From: Gemmatimonadaceae bacterium
Lineage (GTDB): Bacteria > Gemmatimonadota > Gemmatimonadetes > Gemmatimonadales > Gemmatimonadaceae
NCBI GenBank assembly: GCA_025928335.1
Contig: JAICJQ010000012.1
Span: forward strand, 1-40,173
Direction: 5' to 3'
Length of the DNA: 40,173 nucleotides
Numbering within the stretch: position 1 is the first letter of the stretch; each line of letters starts with the position of its first letter. The notes beneath the pieces are model-generated. The model was not told where the DNA came from and did not search any database. It saw only the letters and a program-made list of their open reading frames with translations. This document shows positions 1-8,788 of the stretch, in pieces. A program made the translations under genes and the position numbers.

Positions 1-1
1 C

Positions 2-676
2 TACATCATGGGCGGAATTCGCGTCGAGGGCGACACGCAGATGTCGACGGTGCCAGGACTGTTTGCGTGCGGCGAGTGCGCCGCGGGTCTGCACGGCGCG
101 AATCGGCTCGGCGGCAACTCGTTGTCGGATCTCATCGTGTTCGGCAAGCGGGCGGGCGAACACGCCGCCGCGTTCGCCAAGTCGAACGGAAGTGTCTCGA
201 TCGACGCGCAGCAGGTGGACGCGGCGGCGCGTGGCGCGCTCGCGCCGTTCGAGCGCGATGGTGGCGAAGGTCCGTATCAAGTGCAGGAGTCATTGCAGGA
301 GACGATGCAGGACAACGTCGGTATCGTGCGTGCGCAGCCGGAGATGGAGCACGCCTTGCAGGAAATCGGAAAGCTCAGGCAGCGTGCGGCGCGCGTCGGC
401 GTGAAAGGCAATCGCGAGTACAATCCTGGCTGGCACACCGCGCTCGATTTGAACAATCTGCTCACCGTATCGGAAGCGATTGCTCGCAGCGCGATCGAAC
501 GAAAAGAAAGTCGCGGCGGTCATTTCCGCGATGACTATCCTGATAAGGACCCTGCGTACGCGACCTTCAACTTTCTCGTGCGAAAAGACGGCAAATCCGG
601 AGAGATGCAGATCGCTCGCGAACCGATTCCGCCGATGCCCGCGCATCTCGCGGCGATCATCGAGGAGATGAAATAA
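2..676 (+). CDS. sdhA: Succinate dehydrogenase flavoprotein subunit, C-terminal part
   Basis: Partial gene: the reading frame is open at the left window edge. The visible 224 residues carry the SdhA/FrdA signature around the FAD-binding and C-terminal helical domains: GLFACGECAAGLHGANRLGG near the start, then SLSDLIVFGKRAGEHAA, and the family's C-terminal run with HTALDLNNLL, ESRGGHFRDDYP and an acidic end. In the family this subunit oxidises succinate to fumarate with covalent FAD and passes electrons to SdhB. The stop overlaps the next start by one base (TAATG), so translation of sdhA and sdhB is probably coupled. The N-terminal FAD domain and any sdhC/sdhD anchor lie outside the window, so quinone-binding partners cannot be judged. 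Confidence 0.96.
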   Translation, partial: YIMGGIRVEGDTQMSTVPGLFACGECAAGLHGANRLGGNSLSDLIVFGKRAGEHAAAFAKSNGSVSIDAQQVDAAARGALAPFERDGGEGPYQVQESLQETMQDNVGIVRAQPEMEHALQEIGKLRQRAARVGVKGNREYNPGWHTALDLNNLLTVSEAIARSAIERKESRGGHFRDDYPDKDPAYATFNFLVRKDGKSGEMQIAREPIPPMPAHLAAIIEEMK

Positions 677-1509
677 TGGCGACTGCTCCGGCGACCGACG
701 TCAAAGGCCAAGACGCATACACCGCGGCGCAAGCGCAACAAGACGCGGCCGCGCACCATGCGACGCGTTCATTCAAGATCTGGCGCGGCGAAGCAGGGAA
801 GGGTGAGTTCGTCGAGTACAAGCAAGACGTCGTCGAAGGAATGGTTGTGCTCGACGCGGTGCATGAGATCCAAGCGACGCAAGCCAACGACCTCGCCGTC
901 CGCTGGAACTGCAAAGCAGGCAAATGCGGATCGTGCTCGGCCGAGATCAACGGCATGCCGAAGCTGATGTGCATGACGCGTCTTTCGGATCTCGACGCGT
1001 CGAAGCCGGTAACGATAGAACCGATGCGCGCTTTCCCGCACGTGCGCGACCTCGTGACGGACGTCTCGTGGAATTTCCGCGTCAAGAAGCAGATCAAGCA
1101 GTTCAAGCCGCGGAAGCCGGACTTCCCCGACGGGACCTGGAAGATGGACCAGGTCGACGTGGATCGAGTACAAGAATTCCGAAAGTGCATCGAATGCTTC
1201 CTGTGTCAGGACGTGTGTCACGTGCTGAGAGACCATCAGAAGCACGAAGAATTCATTGGTCCACGATTCCTCGTTTACGCCGCCGCTCTGGAGATGCATC
1301 CGCTCGACACGGAGGACCGTGTGCCCGAGCTGCGACAGGCGCACGGCATCGGGTACTGCAACATCACGAAGTGCTGCACGAAGGTATGCCCGGAGCACAT
1401 CACGATCACCGACAACGCGATCATTCCACTCAAGGAACGCGTGGTCGATGAATTCTTCGATCCGCTCGGCAAGCTCGTGAAGATTTTCAGCCGGCGAAAG
1501 CGCGACTAG
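676..1509 (+). CDS. sdhB: Succinate dehydrogenase iron-sulfur subunit
   Basis: 277 residues. Residues 30-125 form the plant-type ferredoxin domain with 2Fe-2S ligands C79, C84, C87 and C99. The C-terminal alpha-helical ferredoxin domain carries CIECFLCQDVC (C171, C174, C177, C181) and CNITKCCTKVCPEHI (C228, C233, C234, C238), giving ligands for the 4Fe-4S and 3Fe-4S centres. It relays electrons from SdhA FADH2 to the quinone site of the membrane anchor. The first 30 residues are an Ala/Gln-rich extension before the conserved RSFKIWRGE strand; the start is kept because it overlaps the sdhA stop. The C-terminal Arg/Lys tail is ordinary. No sdhC/D follows, so anchors are presumably upstream of the window. 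Confidence 0.97.
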   Translation: MATAPATDVKGQDAYTAAQAQQDAAAHHATRSFKIWRGEAGKGEFVEYKQDVVEGMVVLDAVHEIQATQANDLAVRWNCKAGKCGSCSAEINGMPKLMCMTRLSDLDASKPVTIEPMRAFPHVRDLVTDVSWNFRVKKQIKQFKPRKPDFPDGTWKMDQVDVDRVQEFRKCIECFLCQDVCHVLRDHQKHEEFIGPRFLVYAAALEMHPLDTEDRVPELRQAHGIGYCNITKCCTKVCPEHITITDNAIIPLKERVVDEFFDPLGKLVKIFSRRKRD

Positions 1510-1530
1510 CTGGAATTGGGGGAAGGTGCG

Positions 1531-2025
1531 ATGGAACTGAAGCCGATCACCCGCGAGGGGATTCCCGCCGCGCTGCAGAAGGCCGAGCGTTATCGTCTGC
1601 TCAACGATTCGTCGGCGGCGGAGAGTATCTGCCTCGACGTGCTCGAGATCGATCCGGACAATCAGGAAGCGATCGTATCACTTCTTCTCGCGATCACCGA
1701 CCAATTCGGCGAGGAGATGGGGGAGGGCGTTCACCGGGCGCGCGAAGTCTTGCATCGCATCATCGACGAATATGAGCGGACGTACTACGCGGGGATCATC
1801 GCTGAGCGGCGGGCGCGGGCGCAATTGCATCGGGGCAGCCTTGGCGCGGCGGAAGTGGCGTCGGCGGGGTTTCGGGAGGCGATGAGCTGGTATGAGAAAG
1901 CCGAGCCGATGCGGCCGAAAGGGAATGACGAAGCGATCCTTCGCTGGAACACGTGCGCGCGAATGCTCGGGCGGCATGAGCGAGTCCACGTGCCGGGAGA
2001 GTACGAGCCGGCGTTGGACGACTAG
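1531..2025 (+). CDS. Small TPR-like protein of unknown function
   Basis: 164 residues, no signal peptide or membrane segment. Residues 8-50 read as a TPR-like helix pair (ALQKAERYRLLNDSSAAESI, then VLEIDPDNQEAI), followed by an Arg/Glu-rich helical segment and a second helical repeat (FREAMSWYEKAEPMRPKGND). TPR proteins act as protein-binding scaffolds; I cannot name a partner. I chose the ATG at 1531 rather than a TTG at 1516 because GGGGGAAGG lies at 1518-1526 immediately upstream. It starts 21 bp after sdhB and is likely cotranscribed with sdhAB. A role in respiratory complex assembly would be a guess from position alone. Confidence 0.72.
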   Translation: MELKPITREGIPAALQKAERYRLLNDSSAAESICLDVLEIDPDNQEAIVSLLLAITDQFGEEMGEGVHRAREVLHRIIDEYERTYYAGIIAERRARAQLHRGSLGAAEVASAGFREAMSWYEKAEPMRPKGNDEAILRWNTCARMLGRHERVHVPGEYEPALDD

Positions 2026-2298
2026 AGGCGTCGGTAACTGCGGAACGTCGCTGGCGGGTGGTGGGTGGCTGGTGGTGGGTTGCGGGCTGTTCGGTGTGGT
2101 GGTGGAGCTCGACGGGTCGGTGCCCGATTTTCCCCGCTTATCCGGGCTCCTCGCCGTCACCGATTCTTCCCAGCATCCGCTTCCGCAGGTTGATCACTGT
2201 GCGGCGTCCGTCAACTCGCGGCTCGCAACAACTCACCGACCACCAGCGCCCGGCGGCTGCAACGATCGGTCGTCGCCAGCGACGTTCGCCGCCTTTCC
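2026..2298. other. Convergent intergenic region with a G-rich tract
   Basis: This region lies between two converging transcription units. The plus strand has a G-rich tract at 2053-2116, with GGG runs at 2056-2058, 2063-2065, 2077-2079 and 2084-2086 plus several GG pairs, compatible with an imperfect G-quadruplex. No convincing gene or stem with a T-run terminator was seen in the remainder. Confidence 0.4.
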
Positions 2299-3267
2299 CT
2301 AAAACGTGACTTGCTTTGGGGTGTACGGCGCCTCCAGCGACTCTATTTCTTCGGCGCTGAGCACCAGGTCAAGTGCGGCAATGGCATCGGAGAGGTGGTG
2401 CGGCTTGGTTGCGCCGACGATAGGGGCGGTCACATCGCGTTTCGACAAGAGCCACGCGAGCGCGATTTGCGCCATCGATACGCCGCGATCCCGCGCGATT
2501 CGCTCGACCACATCGACGATCTCCCAGTCGGCGTTCGCGTAGAGGCGATCGGAGTGCTGATCACTCGTTGAGCGCGTCGTCGGGCCTTTGGTCTGAGAGC
2601 GGGGGCGCGACAAGACGCCGCGCGCGATCGGCGACCATGGGATGACGCCGAGTCCCATCTCGTGGCAGAGCGGCACCATTTCGCGTTCTTCTTCGCGATA
2701 GAGCAGGTTGTACTGCGGCTGCATCGAAACGAAGCGCGCCCACCCGTTGCGCTCGGAGATGCTGAGAGCCTGCATCAGTTGCCAGGCGTACCCCGAGCTC
2801 GCGCCGAGATAGCGAACCTTGCCCTGCTGCACGAGCAATTCGAGCGCGGCGAGCGTCTCGTCGATTGGAGTCGACGCGTCGAAGCGGTGAATCTGATACA
2901 GGTCGATCGTCTCGACGCCCAGTCGCCGCAGACTCGCCTCACATGCCTGAACCACGTGCTTGCGCGACAATCCTCGCATGTTCGGCTTGTCGTTCAACGG
3001 CCAGAAGACCTTCGTCGCCAGAACGATCTCCTCGAGAACGCCCATCGAGCGCAACGCGCGGCCCGTGATTTCCTCGCTCACGCCGAGCGAATACATGTCG
3101 GCGGTGTCGAAGAAGTTGATCCCGGCGTCGAGTGCGGCGCGGAAAAATGGCTGCGCGGCCTGCTCGTCGAGTACCCACGGCCTCCATTTGGGATCGCCGT
3201 ACGACATGCAGCCGAGGCAGATGCGTGAAACGGTGAGTCCGGTCGTGCCGAGAGTCGTGAATTGCAT
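2299..3267 (-). CDS. Aldo/keto reductase
   Basis: 322 residues starting MQFTTLGTTGLTVSRICLG. The frame stays open further upstream into the helicase gene, but ATG at 3267 is the family start and leaves a 71-bp gap to the helicase stop. It is a TIM-barrel NADPH-dependent oxidoreductase. The catalytic tetrad is visible as D54 and Y59 (FFDTADMYSLGVSEE), K86 (LATKVF) and H127 (LYQIHRFD). The C-terminal nucleotide-binding part (PIVGATKPHHLSDAI) is present. It resembles the YajO/PhdYeaE-like branch of bacterial AKRs that reduce aldehydes or sugar-derived carbonyls; the substrate cannot be told from sequence. It follows the methyltransferase/helicase pair on the same strand but is probably not functionally tied to it. 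Confidence 0.93.
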   Translation of the reverse strand: MQFTTLGTTGLTVSRICLGCMSYGDPKWRPWVLDEQAAQPFFRAALDAGINFFDTADMYSLGVSEEITGRALRSMGVLEEIVLATKVFWPLNDKPNMRGLSRKHVVQACEASLRRLGVETIDLYQIHRFDASTPIDETLAALELLVQQGKVRYLGASSGYAWQLMQALSISERNGWARFVSMQPQYNLLYREEEREMVPLCHEMGLGVIPWSPIARGVLSRPRSQTKGPTTRSTSDQHSDRLYANADWEIVDVVERIARDRGVSMAQIALAWLLSKRDVTAPIVGATKPHHLSDAIAALDLVLSAEEIESLEAPYTPKQVTF

Positions 3268-3338
3268 GGCGCGCGAGTTGAAGACGTTCGGCTGGTTGCC
3301 GCGAAGAAAGCTATCGCCTCCGAGGCAAGTCTCGTGCG

Positions 3339-5540
3339 TCACGATTCGCACTGCAGCAGAATGATCGCCGCGATAGACGCGGACACGGAGGTGGATTCGG
3401 TGGGATGGCGCGCGTTCAGCTCGCCGAACGCGGCGAGGCTCCGCAACCACGCCTCGTCGGAGAGTTCAGCGCCGACGAGCGTATCGAACACGCGCTCCGC
3501 CCCTTCCGGAAGCGGTGCCGTGGCAGCGGCGCGAGCGGCGGCGGCGAGTGGAGCGAGCAGCACCCGTCGATGGCGCGGCGTCCGGGACAACGCGTGAGCC
3601 ACGCGGGCCAGCGCGACGCGCCGCGCACGAGACGATGCGGCGGCCGCAAAGTCGATGCTCGCCGACGCGCGTCGATGGGCGAGCCAGGAATCGATGGACT
3701 GGCAAGCCGTGTCTGTGCGTCCCTGATCGGGTCGAGCCTCCGGTCCCTCGATCGCCCGCACTGCTTCGAGCACTCGGAAAGGCGACGTGGAAATCTGCCC
3801 GCCAAGATTGGTGAGAAGGATCGAATGCGATTGGTCCTCGACGAGCGCGAGGAATCCATCGCGATCGCTTCGTGCCGCGGCGATAACGGGCCGACCGTTG
3901 TCGTGGAAGCCGCTTTTTAGACAGGTGAGCCAGGCTGCGAGGTGACGACGCAGCTCGCCTTCACTGTCGGCAAGACTGCGCTCCTCTCCCGGCGTCACCC
4001 GAAACGCCGGCAGAATGTGTCCCGCCACGCCAATGGTGCGGTTCGCGACACGCAGCTTCGCCGTCAATCTCTTTTCGAGTTGAAGGAGGCGCTCGGCCGG
4101 AGCCGGCGGCGCTACGGCGTAGACGGTCACGCTCTCATGCCGCGAGCCAAGTCGGCGTACGCGACCCACGCGCTGCTCGAGCCGCGCGGGGTTCCAGGGA
4201 TAGTCGAGGTGAATGACCACCGACGCCTCTTGCAGATTCAATCCCTCGCTCAGCAGATCTGTCGTGAGGAGAAGCTGAATTTTCTCGGCGGTGGCCACCG
4301 TACGTGACGCGCCCGGCGTGAACTGTCGGAGTATGTCCCCGCGACTCACCGCCCCGCCGGCGACTCGGGCGCCCTTCGCGGTCAGCGCGGCAACGCCAGG
4401 ACGGCGAGCCAAGCGCGTCCAGAGCGCGTTGACCGTTTCCTCATAATGACAGAACGCGATGCTCCGCTCCGCTCTGTGCGCATCGCAGACTTCGGCAAGC
4501 CATGCGGCCCGGCCGTCGTCCGGATTCGGAGCGAGCGCGAGTGCCTGAAGCAACTCACCGGTCGCGCGATGGTGTGTCTCCAACGCTTCGCGGAGCTCAT
4601 CGAGATCGCACGCGTCCAAATCGCCATCGGCGACGACCAACGCGGGGAACGCGAGCTGCAACGCGTCGGACGCATAAGTCCACGCGGACAGCTCAGCGCG
4701 CGTCGGCCGCGCACCGGCGTCGATCGCGCTCAACATGGCGAGTGCACGCGCGCGCCGACGCTTGAGCGCGGCGACGAGCGCCGCGCGGCTCGACGACCAG
4801 TGGTGCAGGAGGCCCATGGTGAGCAACGCCGCCGGGAGCGATTCTCCTCGCGCGGGCACGGGCGGGGGAAGCTGCAGAAGCTGATCGATGCGATCGTCGA
4901 CAGGCGTGGTCGTCACGCTCAATGGACCAATCAGCCGTGGGAGCTCAGCGAGCGGATCGGAGTGTCCTCGCACGACATGCACGGAGATCTGTTCGTCGCT
5001 GAGCTGATCGGCCTGACGGCCGAGAAAGAGCGCCAGCAGCGCAACAAGGTCGTCACGGCGGTTTTGAACCGGCGTGGCGGAGACGAGCAACACCTTGGCG
5101 TGGCGGCATAGCTCGGCGGCTACCGCGTATCGACGCGTCGTCGGCACTCGAAAGCGATGCGCCTCGTCGATGATCAAGACGTCTGGGCGCCGGGTCGCTT
5201 CAGCGCCTCGACTGAGTGCCTCGTGCGTCATCAGCGTCGCGGACATCCGGCAGGCTTCGAGCGCGTCGTGCCACATCGAGCGAAGCGACGCGGGCGCGAG
5301 AACCGCCACCTTGCCGCCGAGCGCGCCGGCGACGGCCAGTGCCGTGTACGTCTTACCGACGCCGACCGGTTCCGCGAGCAGCGCGCCGTTGGTGCGACGA
5401 ATGATTTGCGCCAGCCGAGATGCCGCCGCTCGCTGATGGGCGCGCAGCACGACCGCGCCGAGCGTCGGCGGCACCGTGTCGGCGCCAAGAACCGAACGCG
5501 CGATTCTGTCTTGCACCACGCACAACGGAGCCATGAGCAT
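3339..5540 (-). CDS. SNF2-type DEAH helicase paired with DNA methyltransferase
   Basis: 733 residues from ATG 5540, five bases past the stop codon of the methyltransferase (a TTG at 5609 would overlap it by 67 bases; ATG 5534 is also possible). Superfamily 2 motifs in order: Walker A AEPVGVGKT (56-64), DEAH (125-128), SATPVQNRRDDL (154-165), motif V LLTTDLLSEGLNLQEA (423-438) and motif VI QRVGRVRRLGS (456-466). This is the SNF2/RapA-like layout of an ATP-driven dsDNA translocase. The last 230 residues are Ala/Arg-rich and show no nuclease motif (no HKD, no PD-ExK, no HNH). Close linkage to an Eco57I-like N6-adenine methyltransferase resembles the DrmD-DrmMI pair of class 1 DISARM, but drmA, drmB and drmC are absent here. 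A defence role is inferred from this pairing. Confidence 0.88.
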   Translation of the reverse strand: MLMAPLCVVQDRIARSVLGADTVPPTLGAVVLRAHQRAAASRLAQIIRRTNGALLAEPVGVGKTYTALAVAGALGGKVAVLAPASLRSMWHDALEACRMSATLMTHEALSRGAEATRRPDVLIIDEAHRFRVPTTRRYAVAAELCRHAKVLLVSATPVQNRRDDLVALLALFLGRQADQLSDEQISVHVVRGHSDPLAELPRLIGPLSVTTTPVDDRIDQLLQLPPPVPARGESLPAALLTMGLLHHWSSSRAALVAALKRRRARALAMLSAIDAGARPTRAELSAWTYASDALQLAFPALVVADGDLDACDLDELREALETHHRATGELLQALALAPNPDDGRAAWLAEVCDAHRAERSIAFCHYEETVNALWTRLARRPGVAALTAKGARVAGGAVSRGDILRQFTPGASRTVATAEKIQLLLTTDLLSEGLNLQEASVVIHLDYPWNPARLEQRVGRVRRLGSRHESVTVYAVAPPAPAERLLQLEKRLTAKLRVANRTIGVAGHILPAFRVTPGEERSLADSEGELRRHLAAWLTCLKSGFHDNGRPVIAAARSDRDGFLALVEDQSHSILLTNLGGQISTSPFRVLEAVRAIEGPEARPDQGRTDTACQSIDSWLAHRRASASIDFAAAASSRARRVALARVAHALSRTPRHRRVLLAPLAAAARAAATAPLPEGAERVFDTLVGAELSDEAWLRSLAAFGELNARHPTESTSVSASIAAIILLQCES

Positions 5541-5542
5541 TC

Positions 5543-8500
5543 TCACGTGGTGCTCCAGGCGACGAGTGGCGCGACGAGCGATCGACTCACACCGTACGCG
5601 CTGAGGCAAGCGTCGAGGAGCTCATGATTGCTCGGCGGCCGGCCCTGTCGGGCTGCAGCGCCGAGCGGGGCGAGAACGTCGCGCGCGTGCATCCAGTCCT
5701 GGGGTACGGGCAAGAGGGCCAACGTCCAGCCGAGGTAGCGTCGGTATCCGCCGCGTGCCGGTTCGGCGAGTGCGTTCAACCAGGCCTGTGCGAGTGGGCT
5801 GTTCAGCAACGCGGCGCCCGCGTCCGCATCCGGCAGGTTTCGGCAGCGGACGACGTAACAGCTGTTGAGCGGCACGCGTCGATCACCCGACTCCAAGACG
5901 CATGCCCGCGGTGCGCGGCCGACGTCCCCCCAGACGACGCGTGGGCGATCGTCGCGCGCGGCGTCGGTCCGGAAGAGCGTCCACCACCGATTGGTCGAGC
6001 GGCCGTCGCTGCGCGCGTTCAACGCGGGGCGCCACTTCGCCAACCACGACCGTGCGAACGGCGGGAGTTGTTCCAGCGGCGTGTCGCGGTGATCGTGCGT
6101 CCAGATGATGAAGTCGTCGTTCGGCGCCACGCGCCATTCTCGCAACTGGTCGCCGCGCACGAGTGGACGAAGGATCGCGGTCTCGATCATGAACGACGAC
6201 CCATCGGATGCGACAACGCGAGACTCGTCGCCGCCGTGGCCGACGCGTTGCACGACGAAGGCGTCGTTGCAGCCACATTTCACGCCGAGCCGGGGCCGGC
6301 CGAGCGGACTCTCGGCGAGTACTTGGCCTGCATCGCGCAGCGCGTCGAAGGCGCGTCGCACGCTTCGCGGCAGCAGCAACCACGGAGCGCCTGGACTCTC
6401 GTCGTACGGGAGACGGGCGGGCGGGATCTTCGAGCAAACGCCACCGCCGTGCTCGCGATGAACGACGACGTCGATGTCGTCCGACGCCGCGTCGCTTCGC
6501 CGAAGCACGATGTATGATGGATAGACCGCCGCATCGAATGCGGCGGCGCCTTCGGAGTGGTCCTCGATGCGCGCAATGGATGTTCGACGCATGATCAGCC
6601 GTCGTACGCCGCCGCCGGCAAGCGACCGCCATAGTTTGGCGGGAAGCAGCAGCGCCGCGACGCCATTTCGAGCGAGCAAGTCGATCGATCGCTCGACGAA
6701 GAGCGCGGCGGTGTCTATTTGCGCCGAGAAGCCCGAACCCGCGCCGGCGATCGCGGCGCCCGGCTCCCACGCGGCGCGGCGTGCGACCTCGAAATCGCGA
6801 CGGTAGCGCGCACGCTCACCGGCGCCGATGCGATGCACGCGGACCCACGGCGGATTCCCGACGACAACGTCGAAGCCGCCGCGCGCCACGACGTCGGCGA
6901 AATGCACGTCGAACGAAAACGCGAGGGCGCCACCGTTGATGACGCGGCGCCTCGATGTTCGCAGTTCGAGGGCGCGAGAGCGGAGCTCGCGCGACACGCG
7001 TCGCTCGTCGGACGTGGAGCGGTGTCGCTCGCCGAACAGGTCGCGTCCGCGTCGCGCGAGTACGAGGTCGCGCCGTCGAGCGCCGACGCTCAGTAGCTGC
7101 GCATCGAGAACCTCGATCGCCCGCTTGCGCTCGAGCCTCTCGATCCGGCGAGCTAGTGCGGTCTTTGTTGCACCACTCGCGCGCGCGTAGCGCACGCGAA
7201 GCCGAGCGAGCGCCGCCGCATCGCCAAGCGTCGGGAGGCCGTCGCGACTTGCGTCGCCGAGGGCATCGCCGACGCGGACGTTTCGATCCAAATTGGGGAG
7301 CGGCAGAATGGCCGCGATATCGTCGTCGGTGCCTTCGATGACGACCGACAGCCAGAGGCGGAGTCCGCACAGCCACGCGGCGATCGGGTTCACGTCGACG
7401 CCGAAGATCGATCGCGTGAGCACGTCGCGACGAATGCACGCGATATCGCGCTCGTCGCCGAGCGCGGCATGCATCGACGCGAGACGCTCGAGCATGTGCA
7501 CGAGAAAAGCCCCCGAGCCGCACGCCGGGTCGAGGACGGTGAGTCGCGACAGCTCCACGCGAAGGTCGGCGCGTCGCTGCGGTGACATCGTCGTCAGGTC
7601 TGTGGCGAGCGAATCGCCAAGGCGAGTGGTGAGGGCGTGGGCCGACAGCTCTTCGACGAGCGAGAATGGAGTGAAGAAGGCTCCCGTCCGCCGACGCTCG
7701 CGGCTCACCATCAATGACTCGAACGCGCGGCCGAGCATCTCCGGATCCACCGCGGCCTCGCTCCAGTCGGCGGTTTCTTCCCTGGCAGTGAATCGAAACT
7801 GGCCGAAGACGTCGTAGATCAACGCGCCATACGCGTCATCCGAGAAAATGATCGACGGGTGTGCGCGTTCGAGCGGCGTTCTCGCGAACAAACCGCCGTT
7901 GAGAAAGGGGATTTTCCCGAACGCGCGGGCCGCGGCGGCGCGTCGTCGAACCGGTGTATTGAGGGTGCCGAAGAAAAGCGGTTGAAGGATTGTCTGGCGA
8001 AATCGACCACCAGCGTTCACGCCCTGCTCGAAGGCGTGAGCGAGGAAGGCGCGGTCGCCGCGCAGCCAACCCTTCGCCTCGAGGAACGCGAGAAAGAGAA
8101 GCCGGGATGTATCGAGAAGCGCGAGCTCGCCGCGCGCGGCGTCGCTTCCCATCGACGCCGACTCGGCAATGCCGTCCACGGCGCGTTCCAGCGCGCGGTA
8201 GAAACGGCTGGTGAGGGCTTCGCGCCCGAGCACCTCCACCCAACGGGCATGCGTGACGACGTCATGCGGGGCAAGGGAAGCGGCCAGCGTACGCAGCGTT
8301 TCGGCGTCGCTGTCAATGACGTGCGCGCAATTCGTGACGAGCGCCGAGATCCGGGGAGGACGACTGTTCCCGGGCCAGGCCGCGATCGCGACGTCACCGC
8401 GCGCCGGTTGCACGGCGGCGATGATCCACAGCACATGCGGCGTTCGCGTCGAGAGCCGCTGCGCGATCCGGACGAGATGTTCGCGGATGGGCGCTTCGTC

Positions 8501-8710
8501 GCGGAGGTGAACGAGTAGAGCACGGAGAGCGCCGGCTCCGGCGGCGACGCGCGCTTCTTGAGCGAAGTCGTCCAGACCCAAGGCTTTGACCGCCTCCAGA
8601 TCGAGCGGCTGTGGCGCGCCGCTGCAACCCATTGCCGCGGCGATCGCGCCGAGTTCCTCGATGTCAGAGGCGTTTGCGAGGAGCTGCCCAGCGGCGCGAA
8701 GGGTCGACAC
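5543..8710 (-). CDS. Eco57I-like N6-adenine DNA methyltransferase
   Basis: 1055 residues from GTG 8710; an in-frame TAG lies three codons upstream, so this is the longest possible start. The SAM-binding motif I is LDPACGSGAFLVHMLERL (DPACGSG at 394-400), with SIFGVDVNPIAAWL after it, and the catalytic motif IV is VVGNPPWVRVHR (NPPW at 619-622), typical of gamma-class adenine methyltransferases. Residues 1-380 form an N-terminal helical region containing LLFLAFLEAKGWLRGD and FLNGGLF, as in BREX PglX and DISARM DrmMI proteins. An Arg-rich insertion (500-590) separates the two catalytic halves; residues 700-1055 look like a target-recognition region (PLVRGDQLREW, RYLGWTLALLPVP). I see no nuclease domain. 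It is coupled to the SNF2 helicase downstream, so it probably protects host DNA for that unit or marks it. Confidence 0.92.
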   Translation of the reverse strand: MSTLRAAGQLLANASDIEELGAIAAAMGCSGAPQPLDLEAVKALGLDDFAQEARVAAGAGALRALLVHLRDEAPIREHLVRIAQRLSTRTPHVLWIIAAVQPARGDVAIAAWPGNSRPPRISALVTNCAHVIDSDAETLRTLAASLAPHDVVTHARWVEVLGREALTSRFYRALERAVDGIAESASMGSDAARGELALLDTSRLLFLAFLEAKGWLRGDRAFLAHAFEQGVNAGGRFRQTILQPLFFGTLNTPVRRRAAAARAFGKIPFLNGGLFARTPLERAHPSIIFSDDAYGALIYDVFGQFRFTAREETADWSEAAVDPEMLGRAFESLMVSRERRRTGAFFTPFSLVEELSAHALTTRLGDSLATDLTTMSPQRRADLRVELSRLTVLDPACGSGAFLVHMLERLASMHAALGDERDIACIRRDVLTRSIFGVDVNPIAAWLCGLRLWLSVVIEGTDDDIAAILPLPNLDRNVRVGDALGDASRDGLPTLGDAAALARLRVRYARASGATKTALARRIERLERKRAIEVLDAQLLSVGARRRDLVLARRGRDLFGERHRSTSDERRVSRELRSRALELRTSRRRVINGGALAFSFDVHFADVVARGGFDVVVGNPPWVRVHRIGAGERARYRRDFEVARRAAWEPGAAIAGAGSGFSAQIDTAALFVERSIDLLARNGVAALLLPAKLWRSLAGGGVRRLIMRRTSIARIEDHSEGAAAFDAAVYPSYIVLRRSDAASDDIDVVVHREHGGGVCSKIPPARLPYDESPGAPWLLLPRSVRRAFDALRDAGQVLAESPLGRPRLGVKCGCNDAFVVQRVGHGGDESRVVASDGSSFMIETAILRPLVRGDQLREWRVAPNDDFIIWTHDHRDTPLEQLPPFARSWLAKWRPALNARSDGRSTNRWWTLFRTDAARDDRPRVVWGDVGRAPRACVLESGDRRVPLNSCYVVRCRNLPDADAGAALLNSPLAQAWLNALAEPARGGYRRYLGWTLALLPVPQDWMHARDVLAPLGAAARQGRPPSNHELLDACLSAYGVSRSLVAPLVAWSTT

Positions 8711-8788
8711 GCGGCGATGCTAGCGCCGGTCGACGTGAACGCTGCGACCACTTCGTTGCAGCCACGCGCAATTCGCCTTGAATCGGCG

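Noticed and set aside
3339-8710. Complete DISARM system
   Set aside because: Only a methyltransferase and an SNF2 helicase are present; neighbours are an aldo/keto reductase and a DUF2339 protein, not drmA, drmB or drmC.
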